Origin: G965216255 sp965216255
Lineage (GTDB): Bacteria; Bacteroidota; Rhodothermia; Rhodothermales; Bin80
Direction: 5' to 3'
DNA: 64,000 bases
NCBI GenBank assembly: GCA_965216255.1
Contig: OZ244148.1
Location: 3,286,001-3,350,000, forward strand
Shown here: piece by piece, positions 27,434 through 37,285 of the stretch
Position numbering within the stretch: the first letter of the stretch is position 1
How the letters are laid out: each line of letters opens with the position of its first letter
Notes under the pieces: model-generated
The model's database searches: none
What the model saw: the letters and a program-made list of their open reading frames with translations, nothing else
Told to the model about the DNA's origin: nothing
Position numbers and translations under genes: made by a program

Positions 27434-30166
27434 ATGGAATCACGATACCCGATGGAAGCGAAGCGCACGCTGTATCTGCTAGATACCATGGCACTGGCCT
27501 ATCGTGCCTATTACGCGTTCATTTCGCGCCCCCGGATCAATTCACGCGGAGTGAATACTTCTGCCGTGTACGGGTTCACCACGACGGTCATCAAACTCAT
27601 CAGGGATTTTGGTCTCGAGCATGCCGCCGTAGTGCTGGATGCCTCGGAACACACCTTTCGGCGCGAATTATATCCTCTGTACAAGGCTCACAGGGACGCG
27701 CCTCCGGAAGATCTGCTAACCAATCTGCCGTATATCCGCCAGGTTGCGGCGGCCCTTGCCATTCCCGTGTACGAAGTGCACGGCGTAGAAGCGGACGACG
27801 TTATTGGTACGCTTGCCAGGCAAGCGGAGTCGGCCGGTGAAAGGGCGGTCATTGTTTCGCCGGACAAGGATTTCCTGCAGCTGCTGTCTCCTGGCATAAC
27901 ACTGTATAGGCCGTCGCGCCGCGGCGAAGAATTCGACACGGTTACGGATGCCGCCTTCCTAGAGAAGTTCGGCATGGAACCTTCACGTTTCATTGATATC
28001 CTTGCCCTAATGGGAGATGCCGCGGACAACGTTCCAGGCATTAAGGGAATCGGCGAAAAGACGGCCACAAACCTCATTGCCGAATTCGGATCCGTCGAGA
28101 ATCTGCTGCTCCATGCTGCCGAGGTGAAGGGGAAGAGAGCCCGCGAGGGACTTCTCGCCTCTCCAGATATGGCACGGTTAAGCAAGCGGCTGGTCACCAT
28201 CAAAACGGATGTGGAGGTGGAGCTGCGCTGGGATGTCACGGCACGGGGGGACCTCAGCGCAACAGCCGTACGCAGCCTGTTCCAGAAGCTGGAATTTACC
28301 ACGCTTCTAAATCGTCTAGACGCCGATGGTGCGACCGGCGACTCCACTAGGGAAGCAGCCAGTGAGCGGGCACGGTATGATCCGTCTGTTTCGGATTTCC
28401 GACTTATCTCCGGGCGCGAAGAACTCATGGCACTTGAGCGCACGCTGCGGACCGCGCCGGCGGTGTCGGTACATGCCGTCCTTACGGAGGTACGTCCGGT
28501 CTGGGCAGACTGGAAGGGGCTTGCGGTGGCCTGGAGCCGAGGCTCCGCATGTTATATCCCCCTCCCGCTGCCCGACGGCACGCAGGCCAGGGACGTGATA
28601 CGCATCGTGGCACCCGTATTGACGAACTCGTATCTGCGCAAGGTTGGTCATGGGCTGAAGCCGCTTCTTGTGTGTCTGGGATTGGCCGGCTTGCGAGTGC
28701 GGGGCCCGCTCTTTGACACGGAGGTGGCGCATTATTTGCTTGCTCCCGAGACAAACCACGGGTTGGAATTTGTAGCGCGGGAGCGATTGGGCTATGATCC
28801 CGTGAGCTGGCAGGAGGTCTCGGGAAAGGGACGGTCCCTGTCGGAAGCGAGGCCGGAAGATCTCACGGTGCCGGCTTGCGAAGCCGCAGCGCTTGCCTTT
28901 CGCCTGGAGAGCGTGCTGGGTGAGGAGCTTGCCAAGCAGGGGCTCGATCAGGTGGCCGAGGCCATGGAGTTCCCACTCATCTACACGCTCGCGGCCATGG
29001 AACGTGCGGGCGTTATTGTGGACAGGGAGCAGCTTACTGCGATAGGGCACCGCTTGGTGAAGCAGATTGGGGCACTGGAAGAAAAAATATTTCTCACAGT
29101 TGGACGCACCTTCCAGATTGGCTCCCCGCAGCAGGTGGGCGAAGTGCTGTTCGGGCACCTGGGACTTCCCGTCAGGCAGAGGACCGCGTCGGGTCAGCCT
29201 TCGACACGGGAAGATGTATTGGCGGCCCTGACCACGGAGCATGTGCTTCCGGGTCTAATACTGGACTGGCGCCGAGCCACGCGGTTGCAGGGAACGTACG
29301 TGGACGGGTTGAAAAAGATGGTGCACCCGCGCACGCACCGCGTCCATACCGTCTTTAACCAGACCGTTGCGGCAACTGGGCGCCTTTCTTCATCTCATCC
29401 CGGGCTCCAGAATATTCCGGTTCGCCGAAGTGCGGGAAGAGAAATGCGCCGTGCCTTCGTCGCCCCGCAAGGGTGGAACATGCTGTCTGCGGATTATGCA
29501 CAGATTGAACTGCGCATTCTAGCGCACATGAGTGGGGATGGTGGTTTGATCGAGATATTCAATGCAGGGCGTGACCCACATTCGGAAACGGCCGTACGCA
29601 TTTTTCACGTAGAGGCTGCTCAGGTCACGCGGGAGCAAAGGGATCGTGCAAAGGCGGTTAACTACGGTATTCCCTACGGTCTTTCGGCTACCGGGTTGGC
29701 CCAGCAGTTACGCTGCAGCAGGCAGGAGGCGAGAGGATTGATGAAGATACACGAGGCCTCTTTCCCTGGAATTGCTGCATTTCTCCACGCCCAGGTAGAG
29801 AAGGCACGCGAGCGCGGCTATGCAGAAACGCTCCGGGGCAGACGCCGGTACCTGCCGAATATCACCGCCCGAAATCGCGTCGTGCGGTCGGCCGCAGAGC
29901 GCATTGCGATAAACATGCCGATACAGGGAACGCAGGCTGACATGATCAAGCTGGCTGCCGTAGCCATCCTTCAGGAGTTGGACCACGGCGGGCTACTCAC
30001 GCGTCCCGTGCTCCAGGTGCATGACGAACTACTCTTTGAAGTGCCGCACTTCGAACTCGACGAAGTGCGCAGGCTCGTTACGCATGCCATGTCAGAGGCG
30101 CTTCCCCTGTCCGTGCCTATTGAGGTAGACGTAGGGTACGGGCCTACGTGGCTGGATGCCCATTGA
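27434..30166 (+). CDS. polA: DNA polymerase I, proofreading site apparently lost
   Basis: PolI fills gaps in repair and removes RNA primers. It is 910 residues from the ATG at 27434; an in-frame ATG at 27452 is also possible. The 5'-3' exonuclease domain (residues 1-~295) is complete, with VSPDKDFLQLLS and DNVPGIKGIGEKTA. The polymerase domain has DYAQIELRILAHMSGD (motif A), RAKAVNYGIPYGLS (motif B) and LQVHDELLFEVP (motif C). In the middle domain the acidic residues of the 3'-5' exonuclease (the DxE pair and the two later Asp) are not seen: the first strand reads VSVHAVLTEVRP. This is as in Taq-type PolI. The 3' end overlaps xthA by 23 bases. Confidence 0.96.
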   Translation: MESRYPMEAKRTLYLLDTMALAYRAYYAFISRPRINSRGVNTSAVYGFTTTVIKLIRDFGLEHAAVVLDASEHTFRRELYPLYKAHRDAPPEDLLTNLPYIRQVAAALAIPVYEVHGVEADDVIGTLARQAESAGERAVIVSPDKDFLQLLSPGITLYRPSRRGEEFDTVTDAAFLEKFGMEPSRFIDILALMGDAADNVPGIKGIGEKTATNLIAEFGSVENLLLHAAEVKGKRAREGLLASPDMARLSKRLVTIKTDVEVELRWDVTARGDLSATAVRSLFQKLEFTTLLNRLDADGATGDSTREAASERARYDPSVSDFRLISGREELMALERTLRTAPAVSVHAVLTEVRPVWADWKGLAVAWSRGSACYIPLPLPDGTQARDVIRIVAPVLTNSYLRKVGHGLKPLLVCLGLAGLRVRGPLFDTEVAHYLLAPETNHGLEFVARERLGYDPVSWQEVSGKGRSLSEARPEDLTVPACEAAALAFRLESVLGEELAKQGLDQVAEAMEFPLIYTLAAMERAGVIVDREQLTAIGHRLVKQIGALEEKIFLTVGRTFQIGSPQQVGEVLFGHLGLPVRQRTASGQPSTREDVLAALTTEHVLPGLILDWRRATRLQGTYVDGLKKMVHPRTHRVHTVFNQTVAATGRLSSSHPGLQNIPVRRSAGREMRRAFVAPQGWNMLSADYAQIELRILAHMSGDGGLIEIFNAGRDPHSETAVRIFHVEAAQVTREQRDRAKAVNYGIPYGLSATGLAQQLRCSRQEARGLMKIHEASFPGIAAFLHAQVEKARERGYAETLRGRRRYLPNITARNRVVRSAAERIAINMPIQGTQADMIKLAAVAILQELDHGGLLTRPVLQVHDELLFEVPHFELDEVRRLVTHAMSEALPLSVPIEVDVGYGPTWLDAH

Positions 30167-30938
30167 CGGCCGGCTTCAGAAATCTGGCAAGGACGGGTGC
30201 GTGATCGGAAGGACGCGCCCGTCCGCGTTCTGCAACATCGACCCATGCGTTTGCACACGCATCAGCGAGGGCACCGCTGGCCAGGATATGGTCTATCCGT
30301 AGGCCGTCGTTCCAGCGGAAGCCATCCGTGCGGTAGTCCCACCATGTATACACGCCAGGGCCCGCGGCATGCTTCCGGATTAGGTCCACAAGCCCGAATC
30401 GGTCCACTAGTCCGGCCAGCCGTTCCCTGGCCATCGGGTCGCAGAGTACGCTTGCTTGCCATGCTTCCGGATGCGCAGCATCCAGCGCATTCGGGGCAAC
30501 ATTGAAGTCTCCCAGGAGGACAAAGTCTCCGTATGTCTCCTGCTGCCCTTCCAGGAAGTCTCCCAGTGCGTCCAGCCAGCGTAGCTTGTACTCGTGCTTG
30601 ACAGATCCGACGCGACCGCCGTTCGGGACGTACACGTTGATGAGGCGAACGCCGAACACGGTGGCTGCAATGACACGGGCTTCTTTGTCTAGTCCGCAGG
30701 CGATGTCAGCGGCAGGTTGCCGGGACACTACGGCGACGCCATTGTACGAGGGCTGGCCAAATATGGCGGCCTCGTACCCAAGTACACGGAGCGCCTCGAA
30801 CGGAAATGTATCTTCCGTGGCCTTTATTTCCTGAAGGCAAGCGACGTCAGGGCGATGCGCCGCGAGGAAGGTCTCAATACGCTCGAGTCGCGCCCGGGCA
30901 GAATTTACATTCCAGGTTACGAGTTTTAGCGTTTCCAT
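30144..30938 (-). CDS. xthA: Exodeoxyribonuclease III (AP endonuclease)
   Basis: It cuts at abasic sites and removes 3' blocking groups in base-excision repair. The start at 30938 (METLKLVTWNVNSARARLER) is chosen because this is the conserved beginning of the family. The motifs are VACLQEIKATED (metal-binding Glu), YNGVAVVSR, LINVYVPNGG, LLGDFNVAPN (catalytic Asp and Asn), WNDGLRIDHIL and SDHAPV (catalytic His). Length is 264 residues. The end overlaps the end of polA by 23 bases on the opposite strand. Confidence 0.95.
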   Translation of the reverse strand: METLKLVTWNVNSARARLERIETFLAAHRPDVACLQEIKATEDTFPFEALRVLGYEAAIFGQPSYNGVAVVSRQPAADIACGLDKEARVIAATVFGVRLINVYVPNGGRVGSVKHEYKLRWLDALGDFLEGQQETYGDFVLLGDFNVAPNALDAAHPEAWQASVLCDPMARERLAGLVDRFGLVDLIRKHAAGPGVYTWWDYRTDGFRWNDGLRIDHILASGALADACANAWVDVAERGRARPSDHAPVLARFLKPAVNGHPAT

Positions 30939-31357
30939 GGACCTTGGACCGGGTTCGTACGCGGAATATACGGCTTGGGTTACGGGGTCGCTGGCCCACC
31001 GCAGCGTGGCTTCTAGTTCGGTATGCCCGTGCTTGAACACTTAAGCAAGAACGTCCAGGGGGTTGGGAATTATTGAATCTACCGGATACCAGAATCTTGA
31101 CAGGCAGTAGTTGCCGGGTGGTATCGCATCACCCTTCGGTGACAGACGGGTGCCAGGGGACTGAAGCGCCGGGCGGCGGAAGCACATTCCGTTGCGGCCT
31201 GGCCAGCGCAATAGGGCTGCGCTCTGATGAGCTCCGTGGAAAGCCTCGTTTCTATCGGGCCTGGGCAGGACGGCGTGCTGCATTTTCGTGGGGATCCGCG
31301 AATGCTGCACTCCGTAAGGCTTAAGCGCACTCATGTTCAATCGGAGATCGTTCTACC
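30939..31357. other. Intergenic region, no gene recognised
   Basis: About 420 bases separate the divergent xthA and SixA-like genes. Open frames on both strands show no recognisable protein, and no tRNA, RNase P or riboswitch core was seen. The end carries a CGGAG ribosome-binding site for the downstream gene. Confidence 0.4.
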
Positions 31358-31849
31358 ATGAAGACGCTCCTACTGCTGCGACACGGAAAATCCGACTGGC
31401 ATGCCCATTACAGCGGCGATCACGAGCGCCCTCTGGCCCCGCGGGGAAAGAAGGCGGTGCGGGCTATGGGCGAGTGGTTGTCCAAAACGGGTCCGGTACC
31501 GGAAGCTATTGTGTGCTCCACGGCTATGCGAGCCAGGCAGACTTGTAGCTGCCTGCTAGAGGCTGCGACATTCACCGCGCCCGTCACGTTTACCAGTGAA
31601 CTGTATGGTGCAGACGTCGATGATCTCCTGTCCCTGATACACGCTACTGGGGCAGGGCCTTCGGTCCTGATGCTGATAGGCCACGAGCCCACCTGGTCCC
31701 GTGCCATCGGACGGTTTACTCTGAGCGGGCCCTGCGATTTTCCAACGGCGGCGCTGGCACGGATATCGTTTGCGGTGGATACGTGGCAGCGCGTCGCGTG
31801 CGGTGCCGGCAAGCTCGTATGGCTGCAGAAGCCGCGGGAGCTGCCTTAG
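31358..31849 (+). CDS. sixA: SixA-like phosphohistidine phosphatase
   Basis: This 163-residue member of the histidine phosphatase superfamily has the LLLLRHGKSDWH motif with catalytic His9. The second conserved block is SRAIGRF with the LMLIGHEP motif, whose His is the second catalytic histidine. ERPLAPRGKKAVRAM and CSTAMRARQTC are typical of SixA, which removes phosphate from histidine phosphotransfer domains. Which protein it dephosphorylates here is not known. It is probably a single gene transcript. Confidence 0.88.
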   Translation: MKTLLLLRHGKSDWHAHYSGDHERPLAPRGKKAVRAMGEWLSKTGPVPEAIVCSTAMRARQTCSCLLEAATFTAPVTFTSELYGADVDDLLSLIHATGAGPSVLMLIGHEPTWSRAIGRFTLSGPCDFPTAALARISFAVDTWQRVACGAGKLVWLQKPRELP

Positions 31850-31912
31850 AAAGGCACTCCGCGCCCCCGCCACACGCCAACCTTCGTGGAAGGCCGTGGA
31901 TTCGGGCCCCTC

Positions 31913-34681
31913 CTAGCGTATATCAGGCACGTCAAGGCCTAGCGTCTTGCCTTTATCCAACGCCGGTACGCCCTGTTCCATCCAGGCTGGTTCGGGGTCT
32001 CCCTTGAGATAGTAATCGAAGAATTGCTGCATGCGTATGGCAAAATCGCGCCGGTTGTGGTATTTGCCTAGGCCGTGACCCTCGCCGTTATAGTTCAGCA
32101 GCCAGACCGGTTTGCCCAGGCGACGGAGTGCGACGAAGAATTCAATGCCCTGGTATCACGGTACGGCTCCGTCGTCATCATTGTGCATCATGAGGACGGG
32201 CGTAGTGATCTTGTCAGCCTGGAAGACGGGTGAATTATCGATATACCGGAGTGGGTACTGCCAAAGGCTGCCACCAATCCGGCTTTGGGATTTCTCGTAC
32301 TGGAACATCCTGCTCATCCCACTCGCCCATCGTATGCCGCCATAAGCACTGGTCATGTTGGATACCGGCGCCCCCGCTTCCGCAGCCTTGAACATGTTGG
32401 TCTCAGTAATCATGTAGGCAATCTGGTAGCCGCCCCAACTGTGTCCCTGCACGCCGATATTGTTTTTCTGCACGAAGCCTTTGTCAACAAGCGCGGCAAC
32501 GCCCGGTACCACGGCATTGAGGGCACTTTCTCCGGGATAGCCTACCTTGTACGGGATGTCGGGAACGAATACCAAATAGCCACGGCTCACGTAAAAGGAA
32601 AAGCTGATAGAGGACCGTGACGTGGCGGGCGGTCGGTGCTGGTGCAATCCATCGGACATCTTCTCGTAAAAATACACCAGCATGGGGTACTGAATGGCAG
32701 GGTCAAATCCGTCCGGCTTGTACAGCATGCCCTCCAGTGGCACACCGTCGAGGGATGTCCATTTGACGAGTTCAGCCGTCCCCCATGTGTAGTCGGCTTG
32801 GTGGGGATTGGCGTCGCTCAGGCGACGCGGGTCGGAGAAGTCGGGACCGCTCGACCAGAGGTCACCGAATTCCTCGAAAGATTCCCGCGTATAGAGCAGT
32901 CGGTCCGCGTCCTTTGCCCGCTCCGGCATCGAGAAGCGGCGGTTCATCATTGTCAGTCTTTCCGGTTCCCGCGTCCCACGTACTCGATCCTGGTAGAAGC
33001 CGCTAGCCTTGGTCACCGTATTAAAGGCAGAGAGCAGCATGGTCTCGTCGGGATCTACGGCGTCTTCGTCTTTGTCCAGCCTCACGTAGCGGAGCCGGAG
33101 GCCATGAGTCCTGCCATATTCTTCTGTAACGGAGACTGGAGAAGTTGTGCCCGATGGGTCTAGTGCCCAGATGTCGTACTTATCGTATACGAGGAATGCT
33201 GCATCTGCCTCGGTCCACCCCAGGGCCCCGTATGCATTGGGCTTGTACGGCCAGTCGTGCAGTTCGTTATGGAATGCGTAGGGAATGTCGGCGGTAAGAT
33301 TGATCGGCTCGCCTCCGCTGGCAGGCAGTAGCATCCAGGCTAGTTGGTCACGATCCCACCACGTGAGGTAGCGGGCTTCCGGCGAAAGGGAGGCCTGAGA
33401 TTGTATGCGCTTCAATAGCAGCTTGCTGTTACCTGTCTGGACATCCATGCCATGCACATCGTAGTAACGGGGCCAGTCCCATGAAATCTGCCGTTGATAC
33501 GGGATATCCGTATTGGCGATCGCGAAGTCTGCGTCGCCTTCCCGGCCAACTTCTACAGAGGGCAAGTCAGCGCTGGCCAGCTGGACTATCGTTCCGCTAG
33601 ACAGATTCACGACGGCACGGAAGGTTCTCTTGCGGTCACTGGCGAGATTCTCCAGCTGCATGGGTTGCAGGAGAGGATCCTTCCAGTTCCATACGTCGAG
33701 GACGACCTTCTCCTCCTCCAGTTCTTCCTCGTCCGCTTTCGGTTTGGGCCGTGGGGCCGTTCCGAAGAATAGGCGCTCGCCAGACTCCGAAAACGAGAGC
33801 GTTCCCTCTTTGCCGATCCACTGGCCCTGTCGCAGATCACCCGGTGCTACCACGGTCGTTACGGTATCGTCTCGCCAGAGGTACAGGGAAGGGGCGGGCT
33901 CGTCGGCTTCCTGGTCGTCTTGCTCAGAGAGGAATGCCAGCTGGCTTCCTGCTTCATCAAATGCGGCCTGGGTGTAGTCTCCCTTGCCGGCCAAGAGCGT
34001 GTCCGCTTCCATCGATGCAGCGCGAACCAGAATAATGCCGCCTGCCGCGCCGCCTTCACCCGATGCCGTGTACGCCAGATATGAACCATCCTTGGAAAAA
34101 AGGTAGGAGGTAGCATAAGGAAACCGCATTTGCTCCCCTGATTCAAGATGGTGCAGCACAAGAGGCGTGCCGTCCTCGCGGTTTTCGTCTGTGTCGGTAG
34201 AGTCCTGTTCTGTAGTCGGCTTTACTTCGAGATAGGCCAGCATGCCCGTTCCCTCCTCTGGCAATTTAAAGGAGCGCACGCCGGGGTACCGGGTGACACC
34301 CCCCGTCCGCAGATCTAGAATCCCCAGGGAGTCCTGCGGCATGTCGTCCTTCTTCTTCTTGGCCAGCTTCGCAGTTCGAACCGAGTCCTTTGGTGGCGAA
34401 ATAAGGAAAACGAGATAGCGAGCATCGCTTGAGAAGGCGGCCTTGCTGCCACGCGGCACGCGGTAGGTCGCATCTGCTGCAGCCTCTGTCACGTGGAGCA
34501 CTCCATCCCCATTTTCGGGGCTGGTTACGTAGTGCACCCAATGGCCGTCACTCGAAATACTGCGCTCCACAAGACGTTGCCAGACATCGTAGGAACTATG
34601 GTCAATGGGTTCCTGGGCCCTTGCCAACAGCGGCAGGGCTGACGTCAAGAACACTGCGCAAATCGTGACAGGTCTAACCAT
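31913..34681 (-). pseudogene. S9-family prolyl-oligopeptidase-type peptidase with in-frame TGA
   Basis: It is a secreted serine peptidase of the S9 family with signal peptide (MVRPVTICAVFLTSALPLL) and an N-terminal beta-propeller. The C-terminal alpha/beta-hydrolase has catalytic Ser in GVQGHSWGGYQIAYM and Asp in MMHNDDDGAVP. At 32156-32158 the codon after GAVP is TGA. The same frame then continues YQGIEFFVALRRLGKPVWLL and includes the catalytic His in GEGHGLGKYH before a TAG at 31913-31915. A TGG (Trp) at this place is normal in the family (VPWYQGIE). So one base change (G to A) cuts off the last 81 codons and the catalytic His. It could be a true pseudogene or a sequencing error; readthrough is a remote possibility. 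Confidence 0.9.
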
Positions 34682-34729
34682 GGTAGGGCAGGGTATGCGC
34701 GCAGCCACCATCTACACTCGCCCGCAGTG

Positions 34730-35590
34730 TTACGTGTTGTGATTGTGTTCATCCCAGCTCTTGCCCTGAGGATAAGATCCCAGCACTTTGAGCAGGGCTG
34801 TTAGCTCACTTAGATGGGCCAGCGCCCGTTCGACGCCTTCATCTTCCGCAGATCCTTCGATATCGAGGTAGAATAGGTATTCTCCGGGGCTTCCTATAAG
34901 CGGTCGGCTTTCGATCTTGAACAAGTTCAGGTCGCGGAGCGCGAATGTAGCCAAACTCTTGAAGAGTGCACCGGGCACATTTGATTGGAGCGCGAAGGCC
35001 AGGGATGTCTTTAGCGGTGCTGCCCTTGCCACGGCACGCGCTGGTCCGGCAGCCGATGCCAGAGCAAGGAAGCGGGTAAAATTCTGGTGGTGACTCTCGA
35101 TGCTGGCGGCTACTACTTCAAGCCCGTATTCTTCCGCCGCCCGTCTCGACGCAATGGCCGCCTCCGCTCGCAAACCCCGCCCGGCCACCATTTTGGCCGC
35201 ACCCGCAGTGTCGTATGCCGGAACGACATGTGCATGCGGTAGCATCTTCCGCAGGAAATCCTGGCACTGTCCCAGCGCTTGAGGGTGCGAATGGACCGAG
35301 TTGATGTTCGATAGCCGCGTCTGCGGCAGAGCCAGAAGATGGTGCCGTATTCGGACCTTGACTTCGTCCACTATTCGCACATCGCTTGCCATGAGCAGGT
35401 CGTAATTGACATGGACGCTGCCGAAAAGCGAGTTCTCGATCGGGACTACGCCGCAGTCCGCCTCCCCGGATGTGACGGCCGCAAATACGGCTTCCATCGA
35501 AACCTTGGGAACAGTCAATGCTTTCGGGTACAGCGCCTGGACGGCCGCTTCACTGAAGGCACCCGTTTCGCCCTGGAATGCGACTTTCAT
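34730..35590 (-). CDS. pheA: Prephenate dehydratase
   Basis: It converts prephenate to phenylpyruvate in phenylalanine biosynthesis. The 286-residue monofunctional protein has the catalytic domain with FQGETGAFSEAAVQALYP, VPIENSLFGSV and the signature NFTRFLAL (the TRF motif). A C-terminal ACT domain with ESRPLIGSPGEYLFYLDIEG binds phenylalanine and gives feedback inhibition. No chorismate mutase domain is fused. It starts 6 bases after the argS stop. Confidence 0.96.
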   Translation of the reverse strand: MKVAFQGETGAFSEAAVQALYPKALTVPKVSMEAVFAAVTSGEADCGVVPIENSLFGSVHVNYDLLMASDVRIVDEVKVRIRHHLLALPQTRLSNINSVHSHPQALGQCQDFLRKMLPHAHVVPAYDTAGAAKMVAGRGLRAEAAIASRRAAEEYGLEVVAASIESHHQNFTRFLALASAAGPARAVARAAPLKTSLAFALQSNVPGALFKSLATFALRDLNLFKIESRPLIGSPGEYLFYLDIEGSAEDEGVERALAHLSELTALLKVLGSYPQGKSWDEHNHNT

Positions 35591-35596
35591 GGAGGC

Positions 35597-37252
35597 TCAC
35601 ATGCGCTCTGGCGCAGATAGACCCAACACGGCCAGACCGTTCTGCAGGACGATGCGTGTCGCGTCGGCGAGCGCCATGCGGGCCGTGGCCAGCCGGCGTT
35701 CTTCCCCAATGATACGGCATTCATGGTAGAAGCGCGTAAAGGCTTCCGCTACCCCCCGAAGATATACTCCCAAGCGGTGCGGCTCTCTGGCTTCCGCTAT
35801 GCTTGCGATGGTTTCAGGAAGCCGCACCAGCTCCTTGATCAGCAGGATCTCGGCCGCGCCGGCCAGCAACTGCACGTCGACGTGGCTATGAAACGCAAAT
35901 CCGGTTTCCTTGGCTTTCTGCAAAATAGAGCAGATGCGCGCATGGGCATACTGGAGGTAAAATACGGGATTCTTGTCGCTGGCTTCCCTGGCCAGGTCCA
36001 TGTCAAACTCAAGATGCTTTCCGGCGGAACGCATCAAGAAAAAATATCGTGTTACGTCCTCACCCACTTCGTCCACAAGTTCGTCCAGCGTGACAAACAT
36101 CGCTTTGCGCGTGCTCATCTTAATTTCTTTGCCAGCCCGGACAAGTGTTACGAACTGGTATATGATAACCTCCAGTTTAGCGGTGTCATAGCCCAGTACG
36201 GCCAAGGCGCGCAGGATGTCCGGGTACGTTCCAATATGGTCCGCACCGAAGACATTGATCATTACGTCATAGTCCCGGGCAAATTTGTTCCGGTGGTAGG
36301 CGATATCCGGCAGGCGGTACGTAGGCTCGCCAGAACGCTTTACAAGGACCGTATCGCAGTCCTTCCCAAGGTCCGTTGTCCGAAGCCAGATGGCGCCGTC
36401 TTGGTGGTACAAGTATTCCTTAAGCGCGTCGAGTACTTCATCGATCGCCCCGCTATCATAAAGGGTCCGCTCGTTGAAATAGGCGTCCATTGCAATTCTT
36501 AGGCGCCCAAGCGTCATCTTGACGTCGGCAAATATGGCTTTTTTTGCGGCGTCGGCGAAGAGACCGCAATCGGAGTGGGACAGCAGCACGTCACCGTGTT
36601 TCTCGACCAGTCCACGGGCAATATCAATGATGTACGCCCCCTGGTAACCGTCTTCAGGGAAGGCGTAGGCCGGTTGCGCGCCGGCGCGCTTCGCTACCAG
36701 CTCCGCATACCGGGCCTGCACTGATGTGCCCAAGACACGCATTTGGCGTCCGGCGTCGTTGAAATAGTATTCCCTCGTGACCCGGTAGCCCGTCCACTCC
36801 AGCAGATTGGCGATGGTGTCTCCCAACACGGCATTGCGTCCGTGACCGACCGTAAGCGGACCGGTTGGGTTGGCGCTGACGAACTCCACAAGGGCAGTGC
36901 TTCCGGTGTGGCGTCGTGTCCGCCCAAAGGTACTGCCGGTTGCGAGCAACTCTTCAAGCTGCCGGTAGAGATAAGTATGCGCAAAGCGGAAGTTTATGAA
37001 TCCGGGTCCCGCGACTTCACATGAGGCGATCCGTTGCGGGTCTAGCAAACCGGATGATAGCTGATCCACCAGCTTCTGGGCTATCAGGCGCGGCCCTACT
37101 TTTAAATATCGGGCCAGGCGGAGCGCGCTATTGGTGGCCAGATCACCGTGGTCACGGTTGGCAGGCACCGACAACTCCGGCGAAAAATCATCCGGCACTT
37201 CGTCCATGGCGGCAAAAACCGCTCGTAGTGCCCGCTCCAGATATTCTTTCAT
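35597..37252 (-). CDS. argS: Arginyl-tRNA synthetase
   Basis: Class I synthetase charging tRNA-Arg, 551 residues. The N-terminal Add-1 domain is followed by the HIGH-like ANPTGPLTVGHGRNAVLG (HGRN) and by KMSTRKAMFVTLDELVDE, where KMSTR replaces the more usual KMSKS, a substitution found in ArgRS enzymes. The FGADHIGTYPDILRAL block is conserved. The C-terminal DALR anticodon-binding domain ends the protein. It is packed with solA upstream (33 bases) and pheA downstream (6 bases). Confidence 0.97.
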   Translation of the reverse strand: MKEYLERALRAVFAAMDEVPDDFSPELSVPANRDHGDLATNSALRLARYLKVGPRLIAQKLVDQLSSGLLDPQRIASCEVAGPGFINFRFAHTYLYRQLEELLATGSTFGRTRRHTGSTALVEFVSANPTGPLTVGHGRNAVLGDTIANLLEWTGYRVTREYYFNDAGRQMRVLGTSVQARYAELVAKRAGAQPAYAFPEDGYQGAYIIDIARGLVEKHGDVLLSHSDCGLFADAAKKAIFADVKMTLGRLRIAMDAYFNERTLYDSGAIDEVLDALKEYLYHQDGAIWLRTTDLGKDCDTVLVKRSGEPTYRLPDIAYHRNKFARDYDVMINVFGADHIGTYPDILRALAVLGYDTAKLEVIIYQFVTLVRAGKEIKMSTRKAMFVTLDELVDEVGEDVTRYFFLMRSAGKHLEFDMDLAREASDKNPVFYLQYAHARICSILQKAKETGFAFHSHVDVQLLAGAAEILLIKELVRLPETIASIAEAREPHRLGVYLRGVAEAFTRFYHECRIIGEERRLATARMALADATRIVLQNGLAVLGLSAPERM

Positions 37253-37285
37253 GCAGATAGTGTCTTGGGCCGCAATGCGGGAGCC

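Noticed and set aside
30939..31357. GC-rich structured stretch as a possible non-coding RNA
   Set aside because: No RNase P, tmRNA, 6S or riboswitch core motif could be found by eye.
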